A stretch of DNA of 64,000 nt from Apis mellifera (Eukaryota; Arthropoda; Insecta; Hymenoptera; Apidae): assembly GCF_003254395.2 (NCBI RefSeq), contig NC_037643.1:6406963-6470962 (forward strand). Direction: 5' to 3'. The translations under genes and the position numbers were made by a program. A model generated the notes under the pieces. It ran no database searches. It saw only the letters and a list, made by a program, of their open reading frames with translations, and was not told the DNA's origin. This document shows, one piece after another, positions 49,069-61,732 of this stretch (the first letter of the stretch is position 1; each line of letters begins with the position of its first letter).

Positions 49069-52000
49069 ATGGACCCGACACTTCAAAAGCACGGAGCTAA
49101 GCACATATACAAAGTACCGGAAGGACTACGAGAATTGTGCAGCGACATTTCACGGGAAGTAAGTTTAATATTTTATTGCCAAATGTTAAAGTTGTCACAC
49201 ATGCCTTCGTATAATTCAAAAAATCGTCTATTTCTCAAATTATATATAACACATCTTGCCTGGATAACCTTTCAAAACCATTCATTTTATTTCATTTCAT
49301 ATTCATTTTATCCACGCAACAAATTTCAATCGTCAATTTCTAATTTTCCAATTTTCTATTAATTCTATGATTAAAATCACAGGTTCTTCGCTCGCAACCG
49401 ATCAACATTCTCGCCTTTATCGCCGAATACGTGGACACTCTTCTGATCACGCGCGAGAATACAAAAAGTACTGCTTCCTTTTGCTCTCTTCTTTTTTTTT
49501 TTTTAAAAATATTCAACGCATTCAGAACGAGTTATTAAATTCTCTCCATCCTTTCAGTTGCAGTCAAAGTCGTAAACAATATTCTACTCGGAAGCGAGGC
49601 AATTCTGAGCATACTTTACCGGGCTGGTTTCAGTTTGGAGCAAGTGGCGGTCGCCGCTCCACGGATTCAAGTAAATTTTATTTTTCTCGCGTGCGCCTAA
49701 ACGTATAAATTTTTTTCCTAATTCTCGTCACATTTTTTTTTCCAGAAAGTATTCCGCTCGTACCTGGACGCGATGGATTTGCGACCGTTGATATGCGACG
49801 GTAAGGGAGGGAGGGGAAGGTCGTAAATGAATCGTAAAAATAAGAGAAAGGAGCTGGCAAGCGTTATTATTTTTAAACGGGCCGCCTTTACGACCGGCCT
49901 CGGGGGAAAAATATTATAAAATAGGAGGCGATACGAGTCGTGTTATCGATGGAAATTATTCCTCAACGTGGTTTTAGTCGGGATGATTAATGAGAATGCG
50001 TGCAAAGCCGGGAAATAAGTTGGCAATTGATCTTTGGCAGAAATTATTTTCCTGTTATGTTTAATATTATCCGTATATGTAAATATCGATGGACTTGTAT
50101 ATTTTTGTGGAAAGAATTAAATGATTCTTTTCGTAGAATTAATTTCTAAGAGCTTTGAATTTTTTTTTTTAGGAAGAAGGTTTAAATATATTTTTAATTT
50201 CTCAATTTGAAATAAATGTTTGTAGCATAATAGTATTTTTTAAGAATTAAATTATGGTGGACGTATTGAAGGAAGGAAATTTTTGATGTTAGAAATTAAT
50301 GAATTTTGAAACATTATTCTTTTGAAACGAGACTTTTATAATTTTAACAAATTATTATACTATGTCAACTTGTATAGCATAACTTCTCGATGAAAATAAT
50401 GATTGTTACAAAAGATAGCAACAAGTTAAAACTATAATTTTTTTAGAACTACACGCGATTTATAAAAAAATAATCTTTTCAATCGTTTAGAAGCAATTTG
50501 CGAGGAGAAATCCAAGATATCGATTCGAAATATTTTAGAAGCAACAGGAGCAACGCCCGAAGAAGCGGAGCAAGCTTCCGTAATAATACAAGTCGGTATT
50601 TCAAATTAAAGAAAAAAGATATTTCTATATATAACAAAATTAAATCTCTTAAATCCTCGAATATAAATCATCGAGATCAGGCTGCGTTCCGTGGCCACTA
50701 CGAAAGGATGTCTTTAAGCGAGGCTCAAGGAAAGATTCAATGGCAAAGAGCGGTGGTGAACACATTGGATATTCTGAAGAAGGCTGGTGCTACGCAAGTG
50801 GAAATCGGTAAAGCCGCAAGACACGTGAAAGTAATGATTTCTTTATTTAAACATCGCGTGTTTGCATCTAATTGTTAAACCAACTTTGTTATTATATTAA
50901 TCAGTTTGCCTATCGGGGATACTACAACAGAAGGAATCAGAAGATCGACCCTCGTAAGACGTGAATACGTTATAAATTTTGAAAGATTCATTGAATAAGA
51001 AAGTTTGAGATGGCTTGTTGATGCTCGCAGTGGAAGACGAGCCTCTCAAGAAGGATGAACGTATACTGGAGCCTGTGGAGGCTTTCCAAGCGGTCGCCTG
51101 GATGGACGTGATGTACGAAGATTCTGGATTAGAAATGCAAAAGGCCCACGAAGCTGCTAGAATTATTCAAGTAATGCTGGCGATCATTCGAACTTTAGAT
51201 TAGAAAAATGGAAAAGAAGAATTTTTATTCTTTTTCAACGATCTTCGAAAAAAAAAAAAAGAAACGCAACTGCTATTAATTTCTAAAAATTAATTGTGAA
51301 ATAACTTCTCGTGAACAATTAATCGAATGGATTTAATCCCTTTTTTTTTTTTTTTTAAGACGAGATTTGTTTTCATAGAACGCTTATAAAAAATATCGTG
51401 CAAGAAAACGAAAGTACGATTTGCAACAAATGGAGACGACGTCAACAATGGTCGCTGATGCCGTTGTCGACAAAGTGCATCAGAAGATTTTTGAAAAGAT
51501 AACCGCCCGCAAAGATATCCCCGAAGAGTATGGCACTCGGGAGGAGATGATGTATATGAGTACGAAATTTCAAGTAGCTTTCAAAGAGCAAATGAAGATG
51601 TCACGTTTAGTAAAAAGTATTACACTTCAGTATTCACTTTTAGATAAAAATAATTTGAATTTAAACTATATTTATACATCACAATTTTTAAAAAAAAAAA
51701 AACCTACATAAAAGCCATTTTATATTTTCGATTATTAGAATTAAATGAAAAGGACAAAAATTACATCTAAAATCAATCAATGCATAATGATAACGATAAT
51801 GCAATTTCTTACTCTCAATTAGAATTGCCGGATGACGAAGAGGAAGGGGAGGGCGAAGAGGAAGAAGAAGAAGGAGAGGAAGAAGGTGAGTGTAATTACT
51901 ACTTTTCGAAAAAACGAATATTCCAATAAATAATTCAAAACTGTTATTTTTAGAACAAAACATAGAGATAATTAGACCTAAATACCGTCCGAACCCGATC

Positions 52001-52606
52001 GAACCAAAGATAAAAATCAAAAATCCCCCGATTTACGTGGAAGAATCATTGACAGAGGACGAGGATATTGCCCCGTCAGAGATCACCGAAAAATCAACCA
52101 CGGAACCATTGACCACCAGCCCGGAATTGCAATCGGAACTGGAAACGGATCGTCCAGATTTACCCGAGGATGAGAAAAGTATAATAATAATAATAATAAT
52201 TTTTCATTATTATTATTAACATCGTGCTTCACGATGAGATGGTTATATAACAGTGTTCGAGCTGGAAGAGGATGAAAAAGAAAAGGGAAGCAGCAAGAAA
52301 GAGGAAGGAGGAGGAGGAGGAGGAGGAGGAGGAGGAGGAGGAGAGGAGGAGGAAGAAGAGACGACGGGAGGAAGAACGACGGGAGGAGGAACGACGGGAG
52401 GAGGAACGACGGGAGGAGGAACGACGGGAGGAGGAACGACGGGAGGAGGAACGACGGGAGGAGAAACAACAGGAGGAGGAACGACGGGAGGAGGAACGAC
52501 GGGAGGAGAAACAACAGGAGGAGGGAAGACGGAGGATGAGACGGAGGATGAGACGGAGGATGAGACGGAGGAAAAGGAGCAATACGATGCGACGAAAGAC
52601 GAATAG
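49069..52606 (+). CDS. RIIa docking-domain protein with four IQ-like repeats (Sp17/CABYR-like), 553 residues
   Basis: Twelve exons: 49069-49158, 49383-49467, 49558-49670, 49746-49800, 50491-50591, 50681-50830, 50905-50953, 51031-51170, 51379-51616, 51823-51885, 51954-52178 and 52254-52606; 1662 nt close in frame. Residues 14-58 (YKVPEGLRELCSDISREV, then INILAFIAEYVDTLL) form an RIIa-type dimerisation/docking domain, which in this family binds PKA-anchoring helices, often in sperm flagella or cilia. Four helix-plus-IQ repeats follow, with the IQ at about residues 96, 148, 198 and 261 (IQKVFRSYL, IQAAFRGHYER, VKFAYRGYYNR, IQNAYKKYRARK), likely calmodulin-binding. The C-terminus is acidic, then poly-Gly and a TTGGG array. 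The intron between exons 5 and 6 has a weak GTCGGT donor, chosen because it completes the IQ motif. The exon 9 donor at 51616/51617 is the least certain. The gene faces the Cys/His-rich gene tail to tail. Confidence 0.88.
52361..52525 (+). repeat. 15-bp in-frame minisatellite, 11 units encoding TTGGG
   Basis: Eleven exact-length units of the type acgacgggaggagga encode TTGGG with two TTGGE and one TTGGR variants. It is preceded by a GGA run (poly-Gly) and followed by four GACGGAGGATGA-like units (EDET). The tract is open in several frames on both strands, which explains long spurious frames there. Confidence 0.95.
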
Positions 52607-53251
52607 AAAGAGATGGAAAAGGAGCCAAATGATGGCCAAGAGGATGGCGCGGTACACGTTAGCGCGCGTTCTTAGCTACGGGAATGATATAAACGCGCTC
52701 GTTTATTAACTTTATTAAAGCAATATACTTCCAAAATAAGTTTATCAAGTTTATTAGCGCAATATACTTTAAAAAATAAGCTTTCGGCGCGCGAAATTAA
52801 ACTTCTTTTCTTTCTTTCTTTTTTTTTTTTTTTTTTTATTTCATCCGAATTATTCTGTGCACGCTGTCTTTTCTTAAAGAGAAAGAGAGAAAAAAAAAAA
52901 AAAAGATAATAAAACAAGAATTAAAACGGAAAATTCGTTTTGCTGAAAACATTTATAGCAGAGTTTTTAAGAAAAAATTTTTTTTTCACATATACAAAGC
53001 GTCTATATAATTATATAATTTTTGTGCCTCTTCTACTACTCGAATTTCTTCTTCGTCCTTTTTTTTTTCCCTCCCCCACCCCCTACCCCTCTGTCTTTTC
53101 TCTTTCTCAAAAATCGTAATCGATAAAAAAAAATGCTATAAATTCATCTATCAACTAGGTAATTGTGTATGAAAAAAAAGAATATATAATAAACATTTGA
53201 ACTAAAACAATATAAATACAAAAACTTAGTAATGTAGATATTTCCTCGAAT
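52607..53251. other. Convergent intergenic spacer
   Basis: About 650 bp separate the two stop codons. ATTAAA near 52713 is a candidate polyadenylation signal for the plus-strand gene. A poly-T run with TTTATT near 52830 could serve the minus-strand gene. Confidence 0.45.
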
Positions 53252-55932
53252 TTAAAATGTATGTCTCCAAGGTGTACCTTTAGCTGAACAATAATTACCA
53301 GTTTTTATCAAACGGGACTTCAAGTTTTTAAATTGATTCGCGTCCCCCTCCTTGAACAACTGACCGCAATCGCCGTATCTGCACGGCGGTTTCCTAATAG
53401 AGGCGCCCCGAAAACGGGGATTATCGTTGCCCGAATTATATTTGCTCCCCCCTCCTTGTTTCCCGTTCTCATCGAGTTGACACGTCTCCGAGCTGAATGA
53501 TTTATCGCATTCGTCCCTCCGTTCATCAGTGAATTCGACCCCGTTGAAATACGCCTTGTGCTTGCACTTCTTATTAGTCTTGTACTTCTCCACCAAAATG
53601 CACAACGAGTCCTTGTGATTGATCGTTGCCACGGAATCGTCCAATTCCTCGTCGTTCTGCTCCTGCATAGCCAACATCTTCTCCGAATCTTTTCCATGAC
53701 AATTATTGCAAGTCGATTCCCGGATAGTGGTGTGATCGTTTCGATTGCAACCTCTCGAGTTATTCGAGTTATTCGAGGAGCAGAGGCAGGTGTCCGACGC
53801 GAGACGCTTTTCTTTCGAGGAGTGTCTATATTTTTGAAAAACAGATATCGAAAGATTTTCATTCTAATTTTCCTAAAAGTTTGTTCTAGAAATAAATAAT
53901 AATAAAATATAATAATAATATAATAATAATAATAAATAATAATAATGTTAGTTTTATAAATAATAGAATGAATCTCTCTCTTTCTTTCTACCTGTTGTAC
54001 TCGTCGCAACGATGATGACAATGGTCGTGGGAGTGGCAACAATGACGATTCTGGCGACAGCAATCTCGATGAGGCTGTAGAAGATTTAGGGTCGAATGTT
54101 TCTCGCAATTGCAAGCGTGAGAAATACTCGATGACGATGGGTTGTTCTTCTGCGGAGTGAATCGCAAATTTCGATGGAACCCTTTGCAACCCCTCCCCTC
54201 GCCGTTACAATCGTGCTCGTCCCGGTTGCAATCTGAAAAGAAACGATGTACGATGATTATAAAATTCGAATAAAATTCACGAGGATGATTTAATTAATTC
54301 GACATCGAGGAGGGACTGACTTCGTTTCTCTTCTTTGGGCGGGCCATTATTAGATTTAACGTTGTTCGTTTCGTTTTGATCTCGATCGTAAAGAAGATTA
54401 ACGGAATCCAATTTCGATGGGATTTCTTTCGAGTTACGTTTTTGCAAATAGGAGAATGCGCCGTGAAAATGATTAGAATTTCGAGACTCCGTTGCGGGAT
54501 TTTTCATTGGCTTCGAGTCGCAACTGAAAATAAATGTAAGTATGATAATAGATCGATATTATTATATAATGGTTTATTTTTACGAAAGAAATACGATTAA
54601 TAAAACGAGAGAAACAAGCATTGCAAAAGGTTTAAATCACATTTTCTCTCGTATTATTATTATTATTAATGAATATTAAATTTTTGAGAATGGATATTAT
54701 CATTTATAATAATTTCCAACTTAATTTAACTTAATAATATTTACGAATTACGTGTATAGTTGAGTTTTTAATGTTTCAGAAAATTGTTTAAAATTTTTGG
54801 AAAGAACACGAGAAATTACGATTAATTTAACGTATTATCACGGCTTAAAGTTTCGAACGTAGATATTTCGAAGGAAAACCTTTATCTCTAATTATTCCAA
54901 ATTATGAACATATATTCGTGAAACCATTGTAATTTATTTCAGGATATCTCTCTAAATGCGTGTGCATATAATCAAGTACTGGAATTCAATTTAAATTCCA
55001 TTTTCTCGATACAATCGCAATATGTTTTTCCATAATTCTTGCCTTGCGATTGCCAATATCCTTTTGAATTAAACACGCGATAATCAATTTTCTTGCGCAA
55101 AATGTACCGTACCTTTCCACTTGTTCCAATTTGGAGAATTCGTTTTTCTGCGTGATTTCGTTATGCTCTTTACTTGGAACGATGTCGAGCGTGTCCCCAA
55201 CATTACACTGCTCGTTACGTTTACGACAACAACTGCATATTATCGGCTTTTGGAATAAATTTTCCTTGGTCGAGCCATTTTCCCCGCACTCGTCGTTCCA
55301 ATACGTTTTCACTTGGTTCGGCCTCGACTTCGAAGAATTCCTCGTTAACAGTAAATTCTCTTGATCATTCGAATCCTCATTCCCGCTAAGACTTTCAGTC
55401 TGATCCCACATATTGGTAGAAGAAATTTATAATAATAAAAAAATATTCATTACTTATTTATTTAGTACAATCATTTTTGTTTTTTAATCTATTTCATCAT
55501 TGAAAAAAATGTCTCATTTTTTGAGAAAAATAAATAGAGGAATTAGTTATTCAACAGAAACAATTGCAATAATTAGATGAAAAAAAATTTTAGCAAAATT
55601 GAAATGAAGAAAATCATCAAAATTAGAAACCTTAATGTCAAGAAACATTACATGCAACAGATACGCTTCGATGGATTTTTACTGAATCTATCAAAATTAA
55701 ATTTGAATTTATAAATTTATCACAAAATCCATCTGATACGAAATAAATATTTTTTTTTAGAAAATAAGTTATAAAATGTGTCGATGAAAACCATTTTTAC
55801 CTTATCGAACTTCGTTGCCTCTTCCGTGTTGCAATACAGGCCAAAATTTTTCGGAAATTTACGCCGAGCTCGACGAAAAGCCATCGCGGCTGCGACCAAC
55901 TGATGAGACGAGGACGGACAAACCTGAGACAT
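53252..55932 (-). CDS. Uncharacterised 478-residue Cys/His-rich protein, five exons
   Basis: I do not recognise this protein. Exons in transcript order are 55932-55801, 55399-55113, 54523-54321, 54232-53992 and 53825-53252. Phases 0, 2, 1 and 2 match at each junction and 1437 nt close in frame. It begins MSQVCPSSSHQLVAAAM without an obvious signal peptide. Cys clusters occur in exon 2 (CSCCRKRNEQC), in exon 4 (CCRQNRHCCHSHDHCHHRC, a dense Cys/His knot suggesting metal binding) and in exon 5 (CLCSS, CNNCHG, CRYGDCG). The rest is polar, Asn/Ser/Lys-rich and probably disordered. The acceptor of exon 2 sits inside a frame that also offers an ATG (MWDQTES), so an alternative shorter start is possible. 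Its style resembles the Cys-rich gene at 10-17 kb, though no alignment was possible. Confidence 0.72.
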
Positions 55933-58235
55933 GGCTAAGAAGTCGTATAAATCGAGTCGAATATTCTCCGGATTTAAAAAAAATAATTCAATTTGTCATT
56001 CGGAGTGATTGGTTAAGTTTCCTATAGGTAAAGGGCAATTGAACGTTGAAGTGAGCTACACTCTTTCACTAATAATTTACGAAGAAATCGAATTCGATTC
56101 TCCTATCGATGCTATTGATTCGAAACTAGTGAAAAATACAATAACAAGTAACAATTAATAACTAACGATAGTCTTCGCTTTAAAATCCCATAGAACATTG
56201 TGAATGATATCATTACAATTAGTAAGGTTTTTTTGTTACAGATTAAATATATTTTATATATTTTAATTCGTTCGATTAAATGTTGAAATTAAATTTTCAA
56301 TTAAAATTTCTCGAAAATTTTACAATAATTATATTTTTACCACTCTGGGATTAAATCTTAAATTTAAATAAACGTGTATTCTATTATTCTTATAAAACAT
56401 CTTAGAGTTTTCTGTGTTAATTGGCTACTTTAAGATATTCTATTCTAATCGTTTTTAGCACGTTGTTCTTATATAACGATATACAATTCAGATACCGTAC
56501 AAATTCATTGGATTTGTATTACAGAACAGAATTTCGTTTAACAAATCTAAACCGACATCCTTCGTATCGTATGGAAACGTTTAACTTTGATTAAATAATA
56601 ACAAAAATGAAATTGTTTTATTCACCGATTGTATTTAACAATAAATTTAATTTTTATTAAACTATATTTATATAAAACTTTAAACTAACTTTAAATGAAT
56701 AATCGTAAAACAACACTTATTACTTCTTCAAAATATAATATCGAATAATTGTTAACTTTTTAATTATGAAATAAATTTGAAATAAATATAATTAAAGTAT
56801 TCTCTGATACTGGTAATCTTAGAAGAAAAAAAAAATTATAATTAATTGCACAAAAATGGAGAAAAAATGTAATTCAAGAAGGAATCTTGAAATCGATAAT
56901 TAACAGTTTTCTATTATCAGAATTTTAATTAATGTTGAAATAATTGGAAAATATTTTGTCACCGTAAAAGTTAGTCAAAGTTTTTTAATACGATCGAATG
57001 AAATAATTTTAAATTGGTTATCGATATAAAAACAGATAAATACACAAATAATTACACTACGATATAAATATTAATATGTTGTACAAATAGGCAGAGAAAA
57101 ATGTTAAAGATATCATGGACATTATGATCAAATTGATGATTGAATTAAATTAATGCCCGAGATATCATCGAAGTTAAATTAATTTATTTCAAAAAATTGT
57201 TCCATCGGAAAATATATTTCTATAACTAAACCATAAAAATAATAATTTAACCCAAAGAGAAGGATTCCATACATCAGTCAAAATTCAACAGATTTCGAGC
57301 TCAACGACTCGTTTTTTTATCATAACAGTAAAATATCGTACTGTATCAAGAATCATCTCTTCGTGACAACTAATCCTAATAACTTATTCATTAAATCAAA
57401 AAAATATTATATTATAACAACGATTAATTAATTTACACTTTTCACAGATATATATGAGAATCACGACAATTTTTTACACGGAAAATTCCGGAGATTTTGA
57501 TATTAATGTTTCATAAAATTATAGGTGACGATTTAATCACCTTATTAATTTTAAACAGTTTGTATACAAACTCGCATACAATCGTATGTATACTATTTAT
57601 AGATGAATATACAATACGGATAAAGTATGCCGATAACAAAAAAAAAAAAAAAAAAAAATAGACGCCTATATGATAAGTTCGAGACAGGATTATATACTAT
57701 GGATATAAAATATTATATTTCTAATATCTTCATATGATTATATGTGCGTGAATACTAAAAGCATTTCTTGGAACTAATTAGAATCATTTTTCGTTATACG
57801 CACCAGCATCGCACCTGATATATTTTCATTCTTTTTCACAAGTTGAATAATGAGTTTCTTCCATTACGTGTTAATTATGTATTACCGAAATTTTATCTTA
57901 TGTATCTTACTCACTCATAACACAGCATTTGTAAATTTATTATTATTCGCTATCTTTGAGACGTTCATTATAAATAATTCATAACATATACACAATTTTT
58001 ACAAAACAGCATCTTCGCAGCGACACATTTGCAACAAATAGTTAAATTATAATTAATTGTATCACAAGGAACAATTCAATGAAGATAACATAATGCAATA
58101 CCATCCATTTCCTCATGTTCTTTAGAATTTAATATTCGCAATAAATGGATTAGTTAAAATCGGTGTAAAATCGGACGGACTGCATCAGCCATCTTTAAGG
58201 TACTAACGTAAGAACTTCAGTTTCATCATATAAGA
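55933..58235. other. Intergenic DNA
   Basis: AT-rich sequence with no supportable gene. TTTATT at 57936-57941 (minus-strand AATAAA) is a candidate polyadenylation signal about 300 bp past the stop of the proline-rich gene. Confidence 0.6.
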
Positions 58236-59805
58236 TTAATTCATCCATGGTGGGCAAGAAGTTGGTGGTTGATATGTTTGAGAAATTGGCACCTGATAAT
58301 GCTGCACTGTTTGAGGTGGATGCTGCGGTCGCTGCTGATGATGCGGCGGTGGTGGTGGCGGTGGATTGCAAATGGATTGCATCAATGGGTGTGAATTATA
58401 AGGAGGAGGTTTTGTCGTATATGGTGGCATTTGATTATATTCGATATTCAACGGATGTTCCAATATCGCATTTTGTACGGGTGAACGATTACCTTCAACG
58501 TGCCCTAAATAAAAATCAACATAAAAATTCATTATGTTATATTTATATTCATATTTACAATTAACTTATAAAAATCCAAAGTTTGAGCAAAATTGCAAAT
58601 TAATAAAAAACTACTTAAAAATTGGAAAATATATAATTACATTAAATAGTATATAATTTCGATTAACAAATATTTTATTTGAAAATCTTTATTTTTTTTC
58701 AAACAATATTAAAAATCTTTCTAAATACTTATTAGAAATAATCTTATATTTTATATTTTATTATGTATATTAAAATTACATTAAGTTAATTATGTGAATT
58801 TTATTTATAAATATATAAATATATATATATATATATAATTATTATATATATATATATATATAAATAATATTTATATATATATAAATAATATAATATATAT
58901 ATAAATATATATATAAAGAGTATTCCAAAATTAACGCAAGATTTGAATTAAATATAAAAGAGAGTTTTTAGTCTTTAGATATTTATCTTTTAAGTAAATC
59001 ATAAAATATATAGGATAGGGTTATTTATGGAATAACCCATCAGGCCTCCATGGCTTTGCTGGCATATACGCACCCCTTTGTCAAAATTTTTCATGACCTT
59101 TCTGCATAATTGTAGCTGAATTTCGTTGATGCAGCGTTTAATTTTTTCTTGTAATGCATATGTGGTTGTGGGATTGTTGACATAGACCTTTGACTTCAAA
59201 TAACCTCCATAAAAAGAAATCTAATGGTGTTAAATTATATGATCTAAGAGGCCAATTCTGATCACCGAAACGAGAAAATATACGATCAGGAAATATCTTA
59301 TCCAGTAAATTGTTTCATTGGCTGTACGGCATGTGGCATCGTCTTGTTAAAACCACATATTGGCCACATCAATATCATCCAATTTCGGCAGAAAGAACTG
59401 TGTTATCATGTCGCGATATCGAGCACCATTAACAGTTGCTACTTGACCAGCCTCATTCTCAAAAAAGTATGGTCCGATGATGCCTCCTGCCCAAAATCCG
59501 TACCAAACAGGGTCACGTTGTGGGTGCATTTGTTTTTCGCTATCACACGTAGATTCTCCGAACACGGCGATTAACAAAATCATCGAGGTGGAAATGTGTG
59601 TGAATATTTTGTATAAAATTTTCGAAGTGCGGCCACCAAACTTTCATTATTTTTAAAATATTGTTCAATAACGAAGACACGTTATTGTATCGTATAACAC
59701 TCCATTTTTACTAAACTTTCAAACTGTTCTTTTTCAAGGTTGCCAACAACTTAATGCAAAAATGGCGGCAAATTCAAATTCAAATTCTTGCGTTAACTTT
59801 AGGAT

Positions 59806-59848
<43 letters not shown>

Positions 59849-61674
59849 AGTATTCCAAAATTAACGCAAGATTTGAATTAAATATAAAAGAGAGTTTTTA
59901 GTCTTTAGATATTTATTTTTTAAGTGAATCATAAAGTACATAGGATAGGGTTATTTATGGAATAACCCATCAGGCCGCCACGGCTTTGCTGGCATATACG
60001 CACCCTTTTGTCAAAATTTTTCGTGACCCTTCTGCATAATTGTAGCTGAATTTCGTTGATGCAGTGTTTAATTTTTTCTTGTAATGCATATGTGGTTGTG
60101 GGATTGTTGACATAGACCTTTGATTTCAAATAACCCCATAAAAAGAAATCTAATGATGTTAAATTACATGATCTAAGGGGCCAATTCTGATCATCGAAAC
60201 GAGAGAGTACACGATCAGGAAATATCTCATGCAGTAAATTGTTTCATTGGCTATACGGTATGTGGCATCGTCTTGTTAAAACCACATATTGGCCACATCA
60301 ATATCATCCAATTTCGGCAGAAAGAACTGTGTTATCATGTCGCGATATCGAGCACCATTAACAGTTGCTACTTGACCAGCCTCATTCTCAAAAAAGTATG
60401 GTCCGATGATGCCTCCTGTCCAAAATCCGCACCAAACAGGGTCACGTTATGGGTGCATTTGTTTTTCGCTATCACACGTAGATTCTCCGAACACGGCGAT
60501 TAACAAAATCATCGAGGTGGAAATGTGTGTGAATATTTTGTATAAAATTTTCGAACTGCGGCCACTAAACTTTCACTATTTTTAAAATATTGTTCAATAA
60601 CGAAGACACGTTGTTGCATCGTATAACACTCCATTTTTACTAAACTTTCAAACTGTTCTTTTTCAGGATTGCCAACAACTTAATGCAAAAATGGCGGCAA
60701 ATTCAAATTCAAATTCTTGCGTTAATTTTAGGATATTCTATATATATACATATATATGTATATAAAGAGTATATATGTGTACATAAAGAGTATTCCAAAA
60801 TTAACGCAAAATTTAAATTAAATATAAAAGAGAGTTTTTAGTCTTTAGATATTTATTTTTTAAGTGAATCATAAAGTACATAGGATAGGGTTATTTATGG
60901 AATAACCCATCAGGCCGCCACGGCTTTGCTGGCATATACGCACCCTTTTGTCAAAATTTTTCGTGACCCTTCTGCATAATTGTAGCTGAATTTCGTTGAT
61001 GCAGTGTTTAATTTTTTCTTGTAATGCATATGTGGTTGTGGGATTGTTGACATAGACCTTTGATTTCAAATAACCCCATAAGAAGAAATCTAATGGTGTT
61101 AAATTACATGATCTAAGGGGCCAATTCTGATCACCGAAACGAGAGAGTACACGATCAGGAAATATCTCATGCAGTAAATTGTTTCATTGGCTATACGGTA
61201 TGTGGCATCGTCTTATTAAAACCACATATTGGCCACATCAATATCATCCAATTTCGGCAGAAAGAACTGTGTTATCATGTCGCGATATCGAGCAACATTA
61301 ACAGTTGCTACTTGACCAGCCTCATTCTCAAAAAAGTATGGTCCGATGATGCCTCCTGCCCAAAATCCGCACCAAACAGGGTCACGTTGTGGATGCATTT
61401 GTTTTTCGCTATCACACGTAGATTCTCCGAACACGGCGATTAACAAAATCATCGAGGTGGAAATGTGTGTGAATATTTTGTATAAAATTTTCGAACTGCG
61501 GCCACCAAACTTTCATTATTTTTAAAATATTGTTCAATAACGAAGACACGTTATTGTATCGTATAACACTCCATTTTTACTAAACTTTCAAACTGTTCTT
61601 TTTCAAGGTTGCCAACAACTTAATGCAAAAATGGCGGCAAATTCAAATTCAAATTCTTGCGTTAACTTTAGGAT

Positions 61675-61732
<58 letters not shown>

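Noticed and set aside
52083..52709. Long frames on both strands over the GGA/TTGGG minisatellite (Leu/Pro/Ser-rich, or Arg/Glu-rich)
   Set aside because: A 15-bp repeat without stop codons is open in several frames. Only the TTGGG frame continues from the upstream exon with correct phase.
53320..54189. 289-residue minus-strand frame spanning the Cys/His-rich gene's exons 4-5
   Set aside because: It reads through a well-formed intron in another frame. The spliced model keeps Cys/His patterns and phase in all five exons.
59069..61452. Intact-looking transposase frames in the three mariner-like copies
   Set aside because: They are fragments of one decayed gene. The middle of the transposase is deleted in all three copies and the pieces lie in different frames.
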